This document shows positions 9,074 through 19,384 of a stretch of 64,000 nucleotides of DNA, in pieces. Source of the DNA: DASXAI01 sp963728985 (GTDB taxonomy: Bacteria; Actinomycetota; Acidimicrobiia; Acidimicrobiales; Ilumatobacteraceae); contig CAVSME010000002.1 in NCBI GenBank assembly GCA_963728985.1, forward strand, positions 124,001-188,000, written 5' to 3'. The notes beneath the pieces were generated by a model. The model was not told the origin of the DNA, did not search any database, and saw nothing but the letters and a program-made list of their open reading frames with translations. Within the stretch, counting starts at the first letter, position 1, and every line of letters begins with the position of its first letter. Position numbers and translations under genes: made by a program.

Positions 9074-9283
9074 TCACGGGCCTGACCCAGCACGCCTGCC
9101 GGCGGATTCGGTGCCCCCGGGACCAGCCTGTGCGATCACCACGGTCATGTTGAGCAGCGCCAGGGCCGACAACGCCGACAACGCTGACCCGTCGGCGATC
9201 TGCCAGTCGGCCTGCCGCACGTGGTAGGCGAGCACCGCGACGTCGACCGCGACGGCGGCCAACGTCAGCCGGCGACACGGCAT
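9074..9283 (-). CDS. Possible small two-helix membrane protein
   Basis: A tentative 69-residue frame from ATG 9283, beginning MPCRRLTLAAVAVDVAVLAY. It has two hydrophobic stretches (LTLAAVAVDVAVLAYHV and SALSALSALALLNMTVVIAQ) separated by a short polar loop. It sits just upstream of the serine hydrolase and could be co-transcribed with it. There is no recognised family, and in GC-rich DNA such frames arise by chance. Only the two hydrophobic segments and the position support it. Confidence 0.3.
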   Translation of the reverse strand: MPCRRLTLAAVAVDVAVLAYHVRQADWQIADGSALSALSALALLNMTVVIAQAGPGGTESAGRRAGSGP

Positions 9284-9490
9284 GACCCGGGGATGCTTTG
9301 CGGCAGCGCGTACGCCGCGCCGAGGAGCGGGCGTGGGCCACACCGTTCCCGTCATCGTCACCGTGCCTGTGCCGCTCACCGTCGCCACTCCGACGGCATC
9401 GACCAGCCGGTTCCACCTTCTGCTGCCCGCGCTGAGATCGAGGGTACGATCCCGGAGCCCGCTCTAGATCAAATGGGGAAAGGTCGAGCG

Positions 9491-9937
9491 ATGACCAACA
9501 CCGATGTCGCGGCGCCGGTACCGGCCGCCGCGGTCGCCGCCACGGCCAGCGTCGTGGAGCCGGCGATCATGGCCGACGCCGCTCCTACCGGGGAAAGCCG
9601 GAGCAAGGGCTTCCTCGATCGGGTGGCCGCCGCGCTGGCCGACCTCACCGAGGTCAAGGTGGTCACCATCGTCGGGGACGTGAAGGTGACCGTCGAGCCG
9701 GCCACCGCAAAGACCACCGAGACGACGATCGAACGCACCACGGTGGAGAAGGGCTCGATCATCTCGATCTTCAAGGTGATCGACGGCGACGTGACGACGA
9801 TCATCTCGCCCGACGTGCTGGGCAACGCCGATCTCCTGGCCAAGCACGAGGCACAGTTGCAGACGAGCCTCAACGTGCTGCCCGAGCACCTCAAGGCCCT
9901 GCTGGACCTCGTCAAGAAGCTCGACGACGAGTTCTGA
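9491..9937 (+). CDS. Hypothetical protein with DGD module (first gene of cluster)
   Basis: A 148-residue acidic protein with no recognised family. The Ala/Val-rich first 35 residues look disordered. A beta-rich core follows (EVKVVTIVGDVKVTVEP, then EKGSIISIFKVIDGDVTTII), and the protein ends in a helix (LPEHLKALLDLVKKLDDEF). The VIDGDVTT segment resembles the VVQLDGD motif of the next two proteins. ATG 9491 is preceded by GGGGAAAGG, a good ribosome-binding site. The next gene begins two bases after the stop, so translation is probably coupled. Confidence 0.6.
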   Translation: MTNTDVAAPVPAAAVAATASVVEPAIMADAAPTGESRSKGFLDRVAAALADLTEVKVVTIVGDVKVTVEPATAKTTETTIERTTVEKGSIISIFKVIDGDVTTIISPDVLGNADLLAKHEAQLQTSLNVLPEHLKALLDLVKKLDDEF

Positions 9938-9938
9938 C

Positions 9939-10757
9939 GTGGAGGGTGCCGCCAAGCGCCTGTTCGACAACCTGCTGAGCATCGAGGTCAACACCCTCGT
10001 GAAGCCGGGCATGACGGGACGCAAGATGCCGATCGTCGGTCAGGCGCTGCTCGACATCTTCGGTGAGTACGACGCCTGGCTGTGCGCGTGCATCGGGAGG
10101 ATCAACCCGCTCTGGCGGGACTTCCGGCGCACCGACGCTGCTCGCGCCTATGCCAGGCAACTGCGCGACCAGGGCAAGCTGGACGACTCGAAGATCGTGC
10201 GTTCCAACGCCTTCATCCCCGAGCTGCCGCTGACATCGCTCTTCGACGAGGCCGAACCGGTCACCGCCGACGAGTTCCACGATCTCCGGGAGGTGGCGGC
10301 CACGGCCCTCGAAATGCACCGGGCCATGAGCGCGAACAACCTTCCGCTCGACCCCGCCGACGCCAACATGCTCCGCCGGATCATGCGCAACTGCGACCAG
10401 CTGGTCGCCATCATGCGCAAGCCCGCGCTCGTGGGCAGCACCGGCACGATGACCTTGTCGAGGGGCGCGCCCAGCGGGATCGACGACCGACCCCAGCCCG
10501 TCCCGTTCTCGGGCGACGACATCCTGACGATCCGCAAGGCATGGGAGCTGGGCACGGAGGTCATCGTGATGCAGACGGTCGTGCAACTCGACGGCGACGC
10601 CGTGACGAGACTCAATGACGCCAGCGCGTCGGCCGAGCAGCAGATGCTGCGGGCCGTCCATCAACGCGGCGTCGAGACGGCGCTCGGCCAGTGGAACTCC
10701 TTGGTCGGGACGTTCGTGACGGTCATCAACAACCTCATGTCGTACCTCCGCGGTTGA
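9939..10757 (+). CDS. Hypothetical protein, paralogue of the next gene, with KAWELGT-TVVQLDGD module
   Basis: A 272-residue soluble protein starting at GTG 9939. The N-terminus RLFDNLLSIEVN matches QLFHDLLSIEVN in the following protein. The C-terminal 90 residues carry RKAWELGTEVIV and QTVVQLDGDAVTRL, then a helical tail with AVHQRGVETALGQWNSLV; all are mirrored in the neighbour. The middle is helical (EFHDLREVAATALEMHRAM). No catalytic motif or signal peptide is seen. Its stop overlaps the TTG start of the next gene (TTGA), the mark of a tight operon. Function unknown; the two proteins look like a diverged tandem duplication. Confidence 0.65.
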   Translation: MEGAAKRLFDNLLSIEVNTLVKPGMTGRKMPIVGQALLDIFGEYDAWLCACIGRINPLWRDFRRTDAARAYARQLRDQGKLDDSKIVRSNAFIPELPLTSLFDEAEPVTADEFHDLREVAATALEMHRAMSANNLPLDPADANMLRRIMRNCDQLVAIMRKPALVGSTGTMTLSRGAPSGIDDRPQPVPFSGDDILTIRKAWELGTEVIVMQTVVQLDGDAVTRLNDASASAEQQMLRAVHQRGVETALGQWNSLVGTFVTVINNLMSYLRG

Positions 10758-11974
10758 GTCGCCCGAGCCAGCTTTTCCACGACCTCCTCTCGATCGAGGT
10801 GAACGTCGTCCTGACCGACGTCCTGGCCGGCGAGCCCCCGGCCGGATCGCTCGGCGTCGACGCGCTGTCGGCCGATCTGGCCGGCGTCTACCGCACCTAC
10901 CTCGACGCCCAGCTGCCCGCCCTCGACGGCGCCTGGGCCTCCTGGGTCACGACGGGTGAGCCGGCGGCCATCGCCGCCGCATCGCCCAGGCGGCTCGGGC
11001 CGCTCGTGCGCGACGGCATGCCGGTCCCCCACTTCGTACCCGACACGTCGGCCGACGACCTCGTGCGGGCCGGTCGGGACGCCGCCGCCGGTGAGGCGAT
11101 GGGACGGGCCCTGGCCTCGGCGGGCCGGCTCCCCGACAGCAGCGTCTTGCCCGTCCTGCGCCGGATTCGCGGCAGCGTCGAACAGATCGCCGGCGCCCGG
11201 GAGGCCGACCGGATGCTGGTGGCCCGCAAGGCGTGGGAGCTCGGCACCGACCGGATCGTGGCCCAGACCGTCGTGCAGCTCGACGGCGACGTCGTGCAGC
11301 GCCTGGACGAGCCGATGCTCCGCGCTGACCCGCTCCAGCGTCTCCACCAGCGCGCCGTGACCAACGCCGGGAGCCAGTGGCAGGTGCTCGTCGAGCTCTT
11401 CGTGCACCTGACTGTCGGGACCGTGGGACTGGTGCGATCGCTGTTCGGTGGGCAGGCCCGACGCACCCGGGCGGCGTGGCGGAAGGAGATCACCGAGGTC
11501 AGCCAGCGCAGTCGCCGGCAGCTCTGGAACCCGTCGGAGATGGGCCGCACATGGCGCACGCTCCGAGATGACCTCAGGAGGCTCGTGGCCGACGGCGGCA
11601 AGACGATCACGACATCGTCAGCACCCGGTGCGCCGCCGTACGCCCGCACGGTCGTGCAGCTCGACGGCGACAGCGTCTGGATGATCGCCGGCAGTGCCGT
11701 TGCGCGCCAGGACGATCTCGACCGGCACGTCGATGCGGTGGCGGCGTGGTACGGAGACAGTCGCCGCTTGGGCGCGGCGCTGCAGCGCTACATCGGCGGC
11801 ATCCAGGCCGCCGCCGCGACGGCGCTCGCCGCGTTCGCCGCCGCCGGGGCGTTGGCCCGAAGCTGGGTGGCCGTCGCCATTCCACTGGTCCTGTCGATCG
11901 CCATGGTGCCCGCGCGTTGGGTGCTCGGCAAGGTCGTCCGTTGGCGGATCAGGGCCAAGATCAAGGGCTTGTGA
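10754..11974 (+). CDS. Hypothetical membrane protein with two VVQLDGD modules
   Basis: A 406-residue protein. I place the start at TTG 10754, because homology with the upstream paralogue begins there (LSRPSQLFHDLLSIEV) and the 4-nt overlap implies coupling. The first module is ARKAWELGTDRIV with QTVVQLDGDVVQRL. A basic helical region (WRKEITEVSQRSRRQLW) follows, then a second partial module ARTVVQLDGDSVWMIAG. Two C-terminal hydrophobic helices (AAAATALAAFAAAGALA and VAVAIPLVLSIAMVPA) suggest membrane anchoring with a short basic tail inside. No known family is recognised. It is the largest member of the cluster and could anchor the others. Confidence 0.6.
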   Translation: MSRPSQLFHDLLSIEVNVVLTDVLAGEPPAGSLGVDALSADLAGVYRTYLDAQLPALDGAWASWVTTGEPAAIAAASPRRLGPLVRDGMPVPHFVPDTSADDLVRAGRDAAAGEAMGRALASAGRLPDSSVLPVLRRIRGSVEQIAGAREADRMLVARKAWELGTDRIVAQTVVQLDGDVVQRLDEPMLRADPLQRLHQRAVTNAGSQWQVLVELFVHLTVGTVGLVRSLFGGQARRTRAAWRKEITEVSQRSRRQLWNPSEMGRTWRTLRDDLRRLVADGGKTITTSSAPGAPPYARTVVQLDGDSVWMIAGSAVARQDDLDRHVDAVAAWYGDSRRLGAALQRYIGGIQAAAATALAAFAAAGALARSWVAVAIPLVLSIAMVPARWVLGKVVRWRIRAKIKGL

Positions 11975-11992
11975 CGGCTCGTCCGGCAGCTC

Positions 11993-12484
11993 ATGCTGCA
12001 TCGATGGTCACGGGCCGCGGCCGCCATCACCTGGAGCAAGGACCGCCGGCGAGGCACCTTGACCGCGCCGCCGCGACCTCGCGCCAGCGCACGCCGAGGA
12101 TCGTCCCCCCTCAGGCAACCGACGGCGAGCCAGCTGCTGAGCCTCCAGGCGTCCGTCGGCAACAGGGTCGTGGGCGACTACCTCGCTGGCGTGGCGCTGC
12201 AGCGCCGGGCGGCGCACGACGTGCTGGACCGGGGGATCCGCCTGGCCTCGTCCGAGCCGCAGGTGCTCGACGACGAGCTCGTCCCGTTCGGTCAGGCCCC
12301 CGGTCAGTTCGACGGCTTCGCCACGCAGGCCGAGGCGATGGCATTGGCCAAGCGTTCGCCCGAGGTGGCGATCGTGATGCGCGACGGGCACAACTTCCAC
12401 GTCTTCCGTACCTCGGCCACTGTTCTCGGCGACGAGTTCGCCCCGTTCGACCATCCCAAGGGGTGGCAACTCGTGAGGTCGTGA
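11993..12484 (+). CDS. Hypothetical protein with LQxxxGNxxV N-terminal segment
   Basis: A 163-residue protein. After a basic, Arg/Pro-rich N-terminus it has QLLSLQASVGNRVVGDYL and then VALQRRA. This LQ...GN..V...LQR pattern is common near the N-termini of secreted toxins and of cargo proteins of extracellular contractile injection systems in actinobacteria. The C-terminal 85 residues (FATQAEAMALAKRSPEVAIV, DGHNFHVFRTSATVLGDEFA) look like a small folded alpha/beta domain with no known motif. It follows the DGD-module genes by 18 nt. The toxin or cargo idea rests on the short motif only. Confidence 0.55.
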   Translation: MLHRWSRAAAAITWSKDRRRGTLTAPPRPRASARRGSSPLRQPTASQLLSLQASVGNRVVGDYLAGVALQRRAAHDVLDRGIRLASSEPQVLDDELVPFGQAPGQFDGFATQAEAMALAKRSPEVAIVMRDGHNFHVFRTSATVLGDEFAPFDHPKGWQLVRS

Positions 12485-12535
12485 CGCCGACGAAGAAGAC
12501 CCGGGCAGAGCGTGCGCCTGATCCGGCGGTGCCCA

Positions 12536-13214
12536 ATGACGAGCCCCGACCCCTACAAGCGGGCGGCGAAGGACGCCGAGAGCCTGTCCGGTGAGGCGCG
12601 GCGCTCCGCGTACCGCAACCTGGTCGTCAACGCGACGCATCTCACGCTGGACGAGACGGCGTGGGTCTCCGGCTCGGCAGCCAGCTCTTCAACGAAGACG
12701 CGGTCTCGCTGCGGTCGACGCTGTGCACGAGTCCCGTCACGCCTATCACACGCAGCAGGCGATCGAGCTGGCCCGCCAATGGCGGCGGGAACGGCGCACC
12801 GACACACTGGCCGCCTGGCAGAAGTGGCTGCTCGCGCAGAAGAAGCGGCTGCCACCGGAGGTGTACCAGACGACATGGGCGGCGACGGACCCGGTCTACG
12901 GCACCTCCACGACCGAGACCTACAGCCACATGTACGGGTTCATGTATCGCTTCGTCCGCCTTGACCGAGCCACGCAGGACCCGGCGACGATGGACAAGCA
13001 CGAGAAGCAGAAGCTCCTCGCGCAGATGCAAGGGCTCTTGAGCGTCGGGGAGTTCGGCGACAGCGCGAGCCAGGACGCCCGCACCTTCGCCCTCGACCGG
13101 CTGGTGCGCTTCGCCGGCGAGCTGTCCGCGAATCAGCGCGCCAACCTCCTCGACGTGCTCGTCACCTACAAGGGGAAGTCGCCCTTCCTGAACGAGCTGG
13201 CCAAGCGGCTCTGA
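12536..13214 (+). pseudogene. HExxH metallopeptidase-like protein interrupted by two frameshifts
   Basis: Three overlapping frames together read as one protein of about 225 residues. Frame one starts at ATG 12536 (MTSPDPYKRAAKDAESLSGE) and runs to THLTLDETAWVS. Frame two gives LGSQLFNEDAVSLR (12670-12712). Frame three gives AVHESRHAYHTQQAIELA and continues to the stop at 13214. The HESRH is a zincin-type HExxH motif. Each shift is what a single missing base would cause, near 12665 and 12715. The C-terminal half is helical (VEFGDSASQDART-type surface helices, then NQRANLLDVLVTYKGKSPFL). It probably belongs with the preceding cargo-like gene. Sequence error and real decay cannot be told apart here. 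Confidence 0.5.
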
Positions 13215-13286
13215 TCGCGGGCCGCCGCTGCCAAACCTCGTGACACCCCTTCTCTAGGGTCCCGGAGAACGAGGTGGCGCGGTGCT

Positions 13287-13308
13287 AGATCTAAAGATTT
13301 CGAGATCT
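13287..13308. promoter_or_regulatory. Two AGATCT sites upstream of the restriction-modification genes
   Basis: AGATCT occurs at 13287-13292 and 13303-13308, separated by AAAGATTTCG, in an unusually AT-rich patch just before the reader gene. AGATCT is the BglII recognition sequence, and the locus encodes a BglII-like nuclease. The pair could be a methylation-sensitive control site for the operon. The recognition specificity of this enzyme is not known, so the link is inference. Confidence 0.45.
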
Positions 13309-13338
13309 GAACGGCCGACCTGATCGGAGGGTGAGCGA

Positions 13339-13611
13339 ATGGCCAGGACCACGGGAACGGCGTCGCTGGCCGACCTCGTCCGCACCGGTGTGATCGAGAG
13401 TGGCGAGACGATCGTCATGAACCGCCGCTCGGCGCCCCCCATCGAGGCCACCGTCCAGCCCGACGGCACCATCCAGGCCGGCACGCAGTCGTTCGCCACG
13501 CCGTCCGGGGCGGCCAAGCGCCTGCTCGCCGTGGGCGCCGTCGACGGCTGGCGGCGCTGGCGGGTGCCCCGCCTCGACTACCGCAGCCTCGACGATCTGC
13601 GGGCCCCGTGA
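13339..13611 (+). CDS. RAMA-like modified-DNA reader protein
   Basis: A 90-residue protein resembling the RAMA (restriction system associated) domain. It runs from LADLVRTGVIESGETI to a beta strand region (APPIEATVQPDGTIQ), then FATPSGAAKRLLAVGAVDGW, where SGAA(K) and the closing W are typical. Such domains are thought to bind modified DNA. ATG 13339 follows GGAGGGTGAGCGA, a strong ribosome-binding site. Its stop overlaps the next gene's start (TGATG). It is probably a regulatory or targeting subunit of the adjacent restriction-modification system. Confidence 0.65.
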   Translation: MARTTGTASLADLVRTGVIESGETIVMNRRSAPPIEATVQPDGTIQAGTQSFATPSGAAKRLLAVGAVDGWRRWRVPRLDYRSLDDLRAP

Positions 13612-14318
13612 TGGCCCCACGCGGCCCCGGGCCCGGCGCCGATGAGGAGGCCGTCCTCGACGAGATCTACGCATCGCTCACCCTCGATCGCCTGGGCGGC
13701 CACCCCTTCGGCACGGTGCTGGCCGACCCCCCGTGGCGGTTCCTCAACCGGACCGGGAAGGTGGCCCCCGAGCATCGGCGCCTGTCGCGCTACGAGACGA
13801 TGTCGTGGAAGGAGATCGCCGACCTGCCCGTCGCCGACATCATGGCGAAGCAGTCCCACTGCTACCTCTGGGTGCCCAACGCCCTGCTTACGGAGGGCCT
13901 GCGGGTGCTGGAGGCGTGGGGCTTCACCTACAAGACGGTCATGGTGTGGCACAAGGTGCGCAAGGACGGCGGCAGCGACGGCCGGGGCGTCGGCTTCTAC
14001 TTCCGCAACGTGACCGAGCCCGTGCTCTTCGGGGTCCGGGGCAAGCTCCGCACCCTCCCCCCGGGCCGGCGCCAGGTGAACCTGCTGGCCACCCAGAAGC
14101 GCGAGCACAGCCGCAAGCCCGACGAGCTGTACCCGATCGTGGAGGCGTGCTCGCCCGGACCCTTCGTCGAGCTCTTCGCTCGGTACCCGCAGCCCGGCTG
14201 GGTCGGTTGGGGCGACGAGGCCGATCCGGACATCACACCGCGTGGCCGCCAGTACCCGGCCTACGGTGCCGTCCCGCAGCGCCGCTCAGACGGTGCGGGC
14301 ACAGATCGACGCCACTAG
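13611..14318 (+). CDS. MT-A70 family DNA adenine methyltransferase
   Basis: A 235-residue methyltransferase. The catalytic motif DPPW lies at about residues 40-43 (TVLADPPWRF). The MT-A70 core continues with KQSHCYLWVPNALL, TVMVWHKVRK and the C-terminal SRKPDELYPIVEACSPG, all characteristic. It transfers a methyl group from S-adenosylmethionine to the N6 of adenine in DNA. An alternative GTG lies one codon upstream at 13608. It is translationally coupled to the reader gene and convergent with the BglII-like nuclease, overlapping that gene's 3' end by 33 nt. It is most likely the protecting methylase of this system. Confidence 0.88.
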   Translation: MAPRGPGPGADEEAVLDEIYASLTLDRLGGHPFGTVLADPPWRFLNRTGKVAPEHRRLSRYETMSWKEIADLPVADIMAKQSHCYLWVPNALLTEGLRVLEAWGFTYKTVMVWHKVRKDGGSDGRGVGFYFRNVTEPVLFGVRGKLRTLPPGRRQVNLLATQKREHSRKPDELYPIVEACSPGPFVELFARYPQPGWVGWGDEADPDITPRGRQYPAYGAVPQRRSDGAGTDRRH

Positions 14319-14984
14319 CACCGGGCAGCCACCACCGTCGCCCCGCACCAGCCGGGGGCGCACCTTCTCCAGGTTCGTGGTCGTCGAGGTCTGGAACTTC
14401 GTGGTCTGCGGATCCAGCCGTAGCGCCCATGCCCGGAGGTCGGCGCGGGTCATGGTGACCATGACCGCCGCATCGATGATGGTCTCGTGGTGCAGGGCTC
14501 GATACGAGGCGAGATCACGATCGAGGTTGCCGTCCTTGGCGTGCCACTCGACGTCCAGGGCGACGCCGCCCTTGACGTTGTCGACGAGGTAGCTCGTGGA
14601 GTCGACCTCGAGCTCGGTCGTCTCCCCCACCGTCTCGCCCGCTTCCGGCCACGGCAGGCGCTTCAGCGTGGACGTGACCCGCAGCCGGTAGCTGCCCTCG
14701 CGCCAGCCCAGCACGCGGAACTGGCGGTTCAGGTACCCGGCCGTCTCGGACTCGCTCCCGCCCGCCGGCGTGATGTCGCGGCTCGGCGTCACCGCGAAGG
14801 CCCGGAGCACGTCCACCAGCTCGGCGAACTCCTCGGGGTTGGTGGCCGCCAGCGCGGCGGCCGCCTTCCTCGTCTCGGCCCAGTCGTAGCGCTCGAGGAC
14901 GTCGGCCGGCATGACCCGCAGGTAGCTGTCGGTCAGGTCCACGGCCCCACGGTAGGGAACGGTCCGCACGGGGACCACGCACAT
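14286..14984 (-). CDS. BglII/BstYI-family type II restriction endonuclease
   Basis: A 232-residue protein, close to the size of BglII-family enzymes. The key segment is VALDVEWHAKDGNLDRDLASYRALH, here cited as VEWHAKDG and DRDLASYRALH. It matches the acidic core where these enzymes place their metal-binding Asp/Glu residues. The C-terminal half continues with ETIIDAAVMVTMTRAD and FQTSTTTNLEKVRPRL. The ATG at 14984 (MCVVPVRTVPYRGAV) gives the family length; the frame extends upstream without recognisable sequence. It is convergent with the methylase. The recognition site is probably of the RGATCY/AGATCT type, by family inference only. Confidence 0.75.
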   Translation of the reverse strand: MCVVPVRTVPYRGAVDLTDSYLRVMPADVLERYDWAETRKAAAALAATNPEEFAELVDVLRAFAVTPSRDITPAGGSESETAGYLNRQFRVLGWREGSYRLRVTSTLKRLPWPEAGETVGETTELEVDSTSYLVDNVKGGVALDVEWHAKDGNLDRDLASYRALHHETIIDAAVMVTMTRADLRAWALRLDPQTTKFQTSTTTNLEKVRPRLVRGDGGGCPVLVASICARTV

Positions 14985-15079
14985 CACCCCCACCAGGGTC
15001 CTGGTCGGCCAAGATGTCTCCAGCGGCACGCCGAGCGAGCCCAGCGGCGGCCCAGACCGGGGAACCTGCGCCAGCAACG

Positions 15080-15108
15080 TTGACCTTGTAACTACGCTGC
15101 TGTAGTCT
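15080..15108 (+). promoter_or_regulatory. Promoter of nrdJ
   Basis: TTGACC at 15080-15085 and TAGTCT at 15103-15108 are separated by 17 bases, an ideal spacing for a housekeeping sigma-factor promoter. They lie about 100 bases before the nrdJ start codon, in the gap divergent from the nuclease gene. Confidence 0.55.
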
Positions 15109-15113
15109 TCCTC

Positions 15114-15129
15114 ACACCACATGTAGTGC
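15114..15129. promoter_or_regulatory. NrdR-box-like operator
   Basis: ACACCACATGTAGTGC matches the NrdR consensus core C-n-A-n-A-T-n-T-n-G and sits just downstream of the predicted -10 element, where binding would block transcription. NrdR represses ribonucleotide reductase genes in many bacteria. Boxes usually occur in pairs; I see no equally good second copy. A hairpin (GACACC/GGTGTC, 15143-15164) lies in the leader. Confidence 0.5.
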
Positions 15130-15204
15130 CTCGGCGGGGAGAGACACCCACATCTTGCGGTGTCACCTCCGTGGGGCTCGCCCGACCAAGCTCGGAGAAC
15201 CACC

Positions 15205-17997
<2,793 letters not shown>

Positions 17998-18037
17998 TGC
18001 GCTGACCGCCTGGACAGCGCCCCGCTCGCCTTCCACC

Positions 18038-19384
18038 ATGGCGGGCGTGGCGTTGTCCCTCGGCTCCCGCATCTCGCGACCGAAGACCGCGCTCGTTTAC
18101 GTGGGTGAGCCCGAGAGCCCGAGCGCGCCGGTCATGACGCCCCCGCTCGGCGTCCAGATCCTCGGCTCGCTGCTGCGCCAGCAGGGGTTCGAGGCCGAGA
18201 TCTTCGACAGCCGCCTCTCCGGCGCGAACCTCGATGCCGAACTCGCCGCGTGGGGCCCGCACATCGTGGGCTTCAGCTTCCTGTCCCCGGCGGCGGCCGA
18301 CGCAACGGCGCTGGCCCGCCGCGCTCGCGACGCCGGCATCGTGACGGTGGCGGGCGGACCCCACGCCACGATCTGCGGCGAGACGCTGCCCGACGATGCC
18401 TTCGACATCGTCGTGCGGGGCGACGGCGAGGTCGCCCTGCTGCGCGTCGTCGACCGGGTTCGGCGGGGCGCCGCCGGATCGCGGGTCGTGAACGCCGAGC
18501 CGTGGGACGATCTCAGCACGCTGCCGGTGCTCGATCGCTTCGCCTGCTACGAGCCGGTGTACGGCGATCCGGAGCGCACATGGCGCAGCGTGCCCGTGCA
18601 GTTCAACCGCGGGTGCCCGATGAACTGCCAGTTCTGTGAGGTCTCCCGGGATGCGGCCGTGTACGCCCTGCCCCGCAAGGAGCGCCGGCGGTCGCTGGCC
18701 CGGCTGACCGAAGACGTCGACACGTTCGTCGACCGGTGGGGATCGAACTACATCCTCGTGGTCGACTCGATCGGCACCCTCGACGACGAGCTCGCCGCCG
18801 CCTTCCTCGACATGCTGGCCGAGCGCCACCCGGCGATGTCCGTGCAACTCAACGCCCACGTCAACAAGTTCTCCCCTCGCGTCGAGGAGGCGCTGCGCCC
18901 CTTCGGAACGAAGGCCAGCGTGTGGTTCGGCTTCGAGAGCGGCTCCGACGAGATGCTGCAGCGGCTCCAGAAAGGGCACACCGCCGCCCAGGCCCTCGCG
19001 GTCGGGACCCGGGCGGCGGCCACGGGTGCGCTCGTGGGCGCCAACCTGCTCATCGGGCTGCCGTGGGAGACGGCCGACGACCTGCGGGCCACCGACGACT
19101 TCGTCCGCCGGCTCATCGCGTCGAGTCCCGATCCCGAGCGGATCCACCCGAACCCGAACATCTTCCATCCGCTCCCCGGCACGCCGCTGTACGACGAATG
19201 CCGCCGCGCTGGCCTCGTCGTCGACGAGACCGGCCATCGGGTCTGGTCCGAGCAGGACATCGCCCGCGAGCGAACCGGTCCGCTGCGCGGCGTCGACTAC
19301 GGCCGGGTCCTGGAGACGTACTACCGCTTCCGTCCGCACAGCGCGCCACCCGGGGGGTTCACGCCCTGGGTCATGGAGCCGTAG
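18038..19384 (+). CDS. B12-binding-domain radical SAM protein
   Basis: A 448-residue protein. Residues about 20-145 form a cobalamin-binding Rossmann domain (TPPLGVQILGSLLRQQGFEA, WGPHIVGFS, VTVAGGPHATICGE). The radical-SAM core follows, with the 4Fe-4S motif CPMNCQFC at residues 193-200. Later segments include VWFGFESGSDEMLQRL and NLLIGLPWETADDLR, typical of the Elp3/MiaB-like TIM barrel. Family members do methylations or rearrangements in natural-product and lipid pathways. The substrate is unknown. Its stop overlaps the 3' end of the convergent histidine kinase gene by 14 nt. Confidence 0.88.
   Translation: MAGVALSLGSRISRPKTALVYVGEPESPSAPVMTPPLGVQILGSLLRQQGFEAEIFDSRLSGANLDAELAAWGPHIVGFSFLSPAAADATALARRARDAGIVTVAGGPHATICGETLPDDAFDIVVRGDGEVALLRVVDRVRRGAAGSRVVNAEPWDDLSTLPVLDRFACYEPVYGDPERTWRSVPVQFNRGCPMNCQFCEVSRDAAVYALPRKERRRSLARLTEDVDTFVDRWGSNYILVVDSIGTLDDELAAAFLDMLAERHPAMSVQLNAHVNKFSPRVEEALRPFGTKASVWFGFESGSDEMLQRLQKGHTAAQALAVGTRAAATGALVGANLLIGLPWETADDLRATDDFVRRLIASSPDPERIHPNPNIFHPLPGTPLYDECRRAGLVVDETGHRVWSEQDIARERTGPLRGVDYGRVLETYYRFRPHSAPPGGFTPWVMEP

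Noticed and set aside
13215..15204. Possible CRISPR or toxin-antitoxin locus near the restriction genes
   Set aside because: No repeat-spacer array and no toxin-antitoxin motif; the genes read as restriction-modification.
15055..15204. Cobalamin riboswitch upstream of the B12-dependent reductase
   Set aside because: I looked for the conserved B12-box pattern GCCACTG and found none in the leader; an NrdR-like box explains control better.
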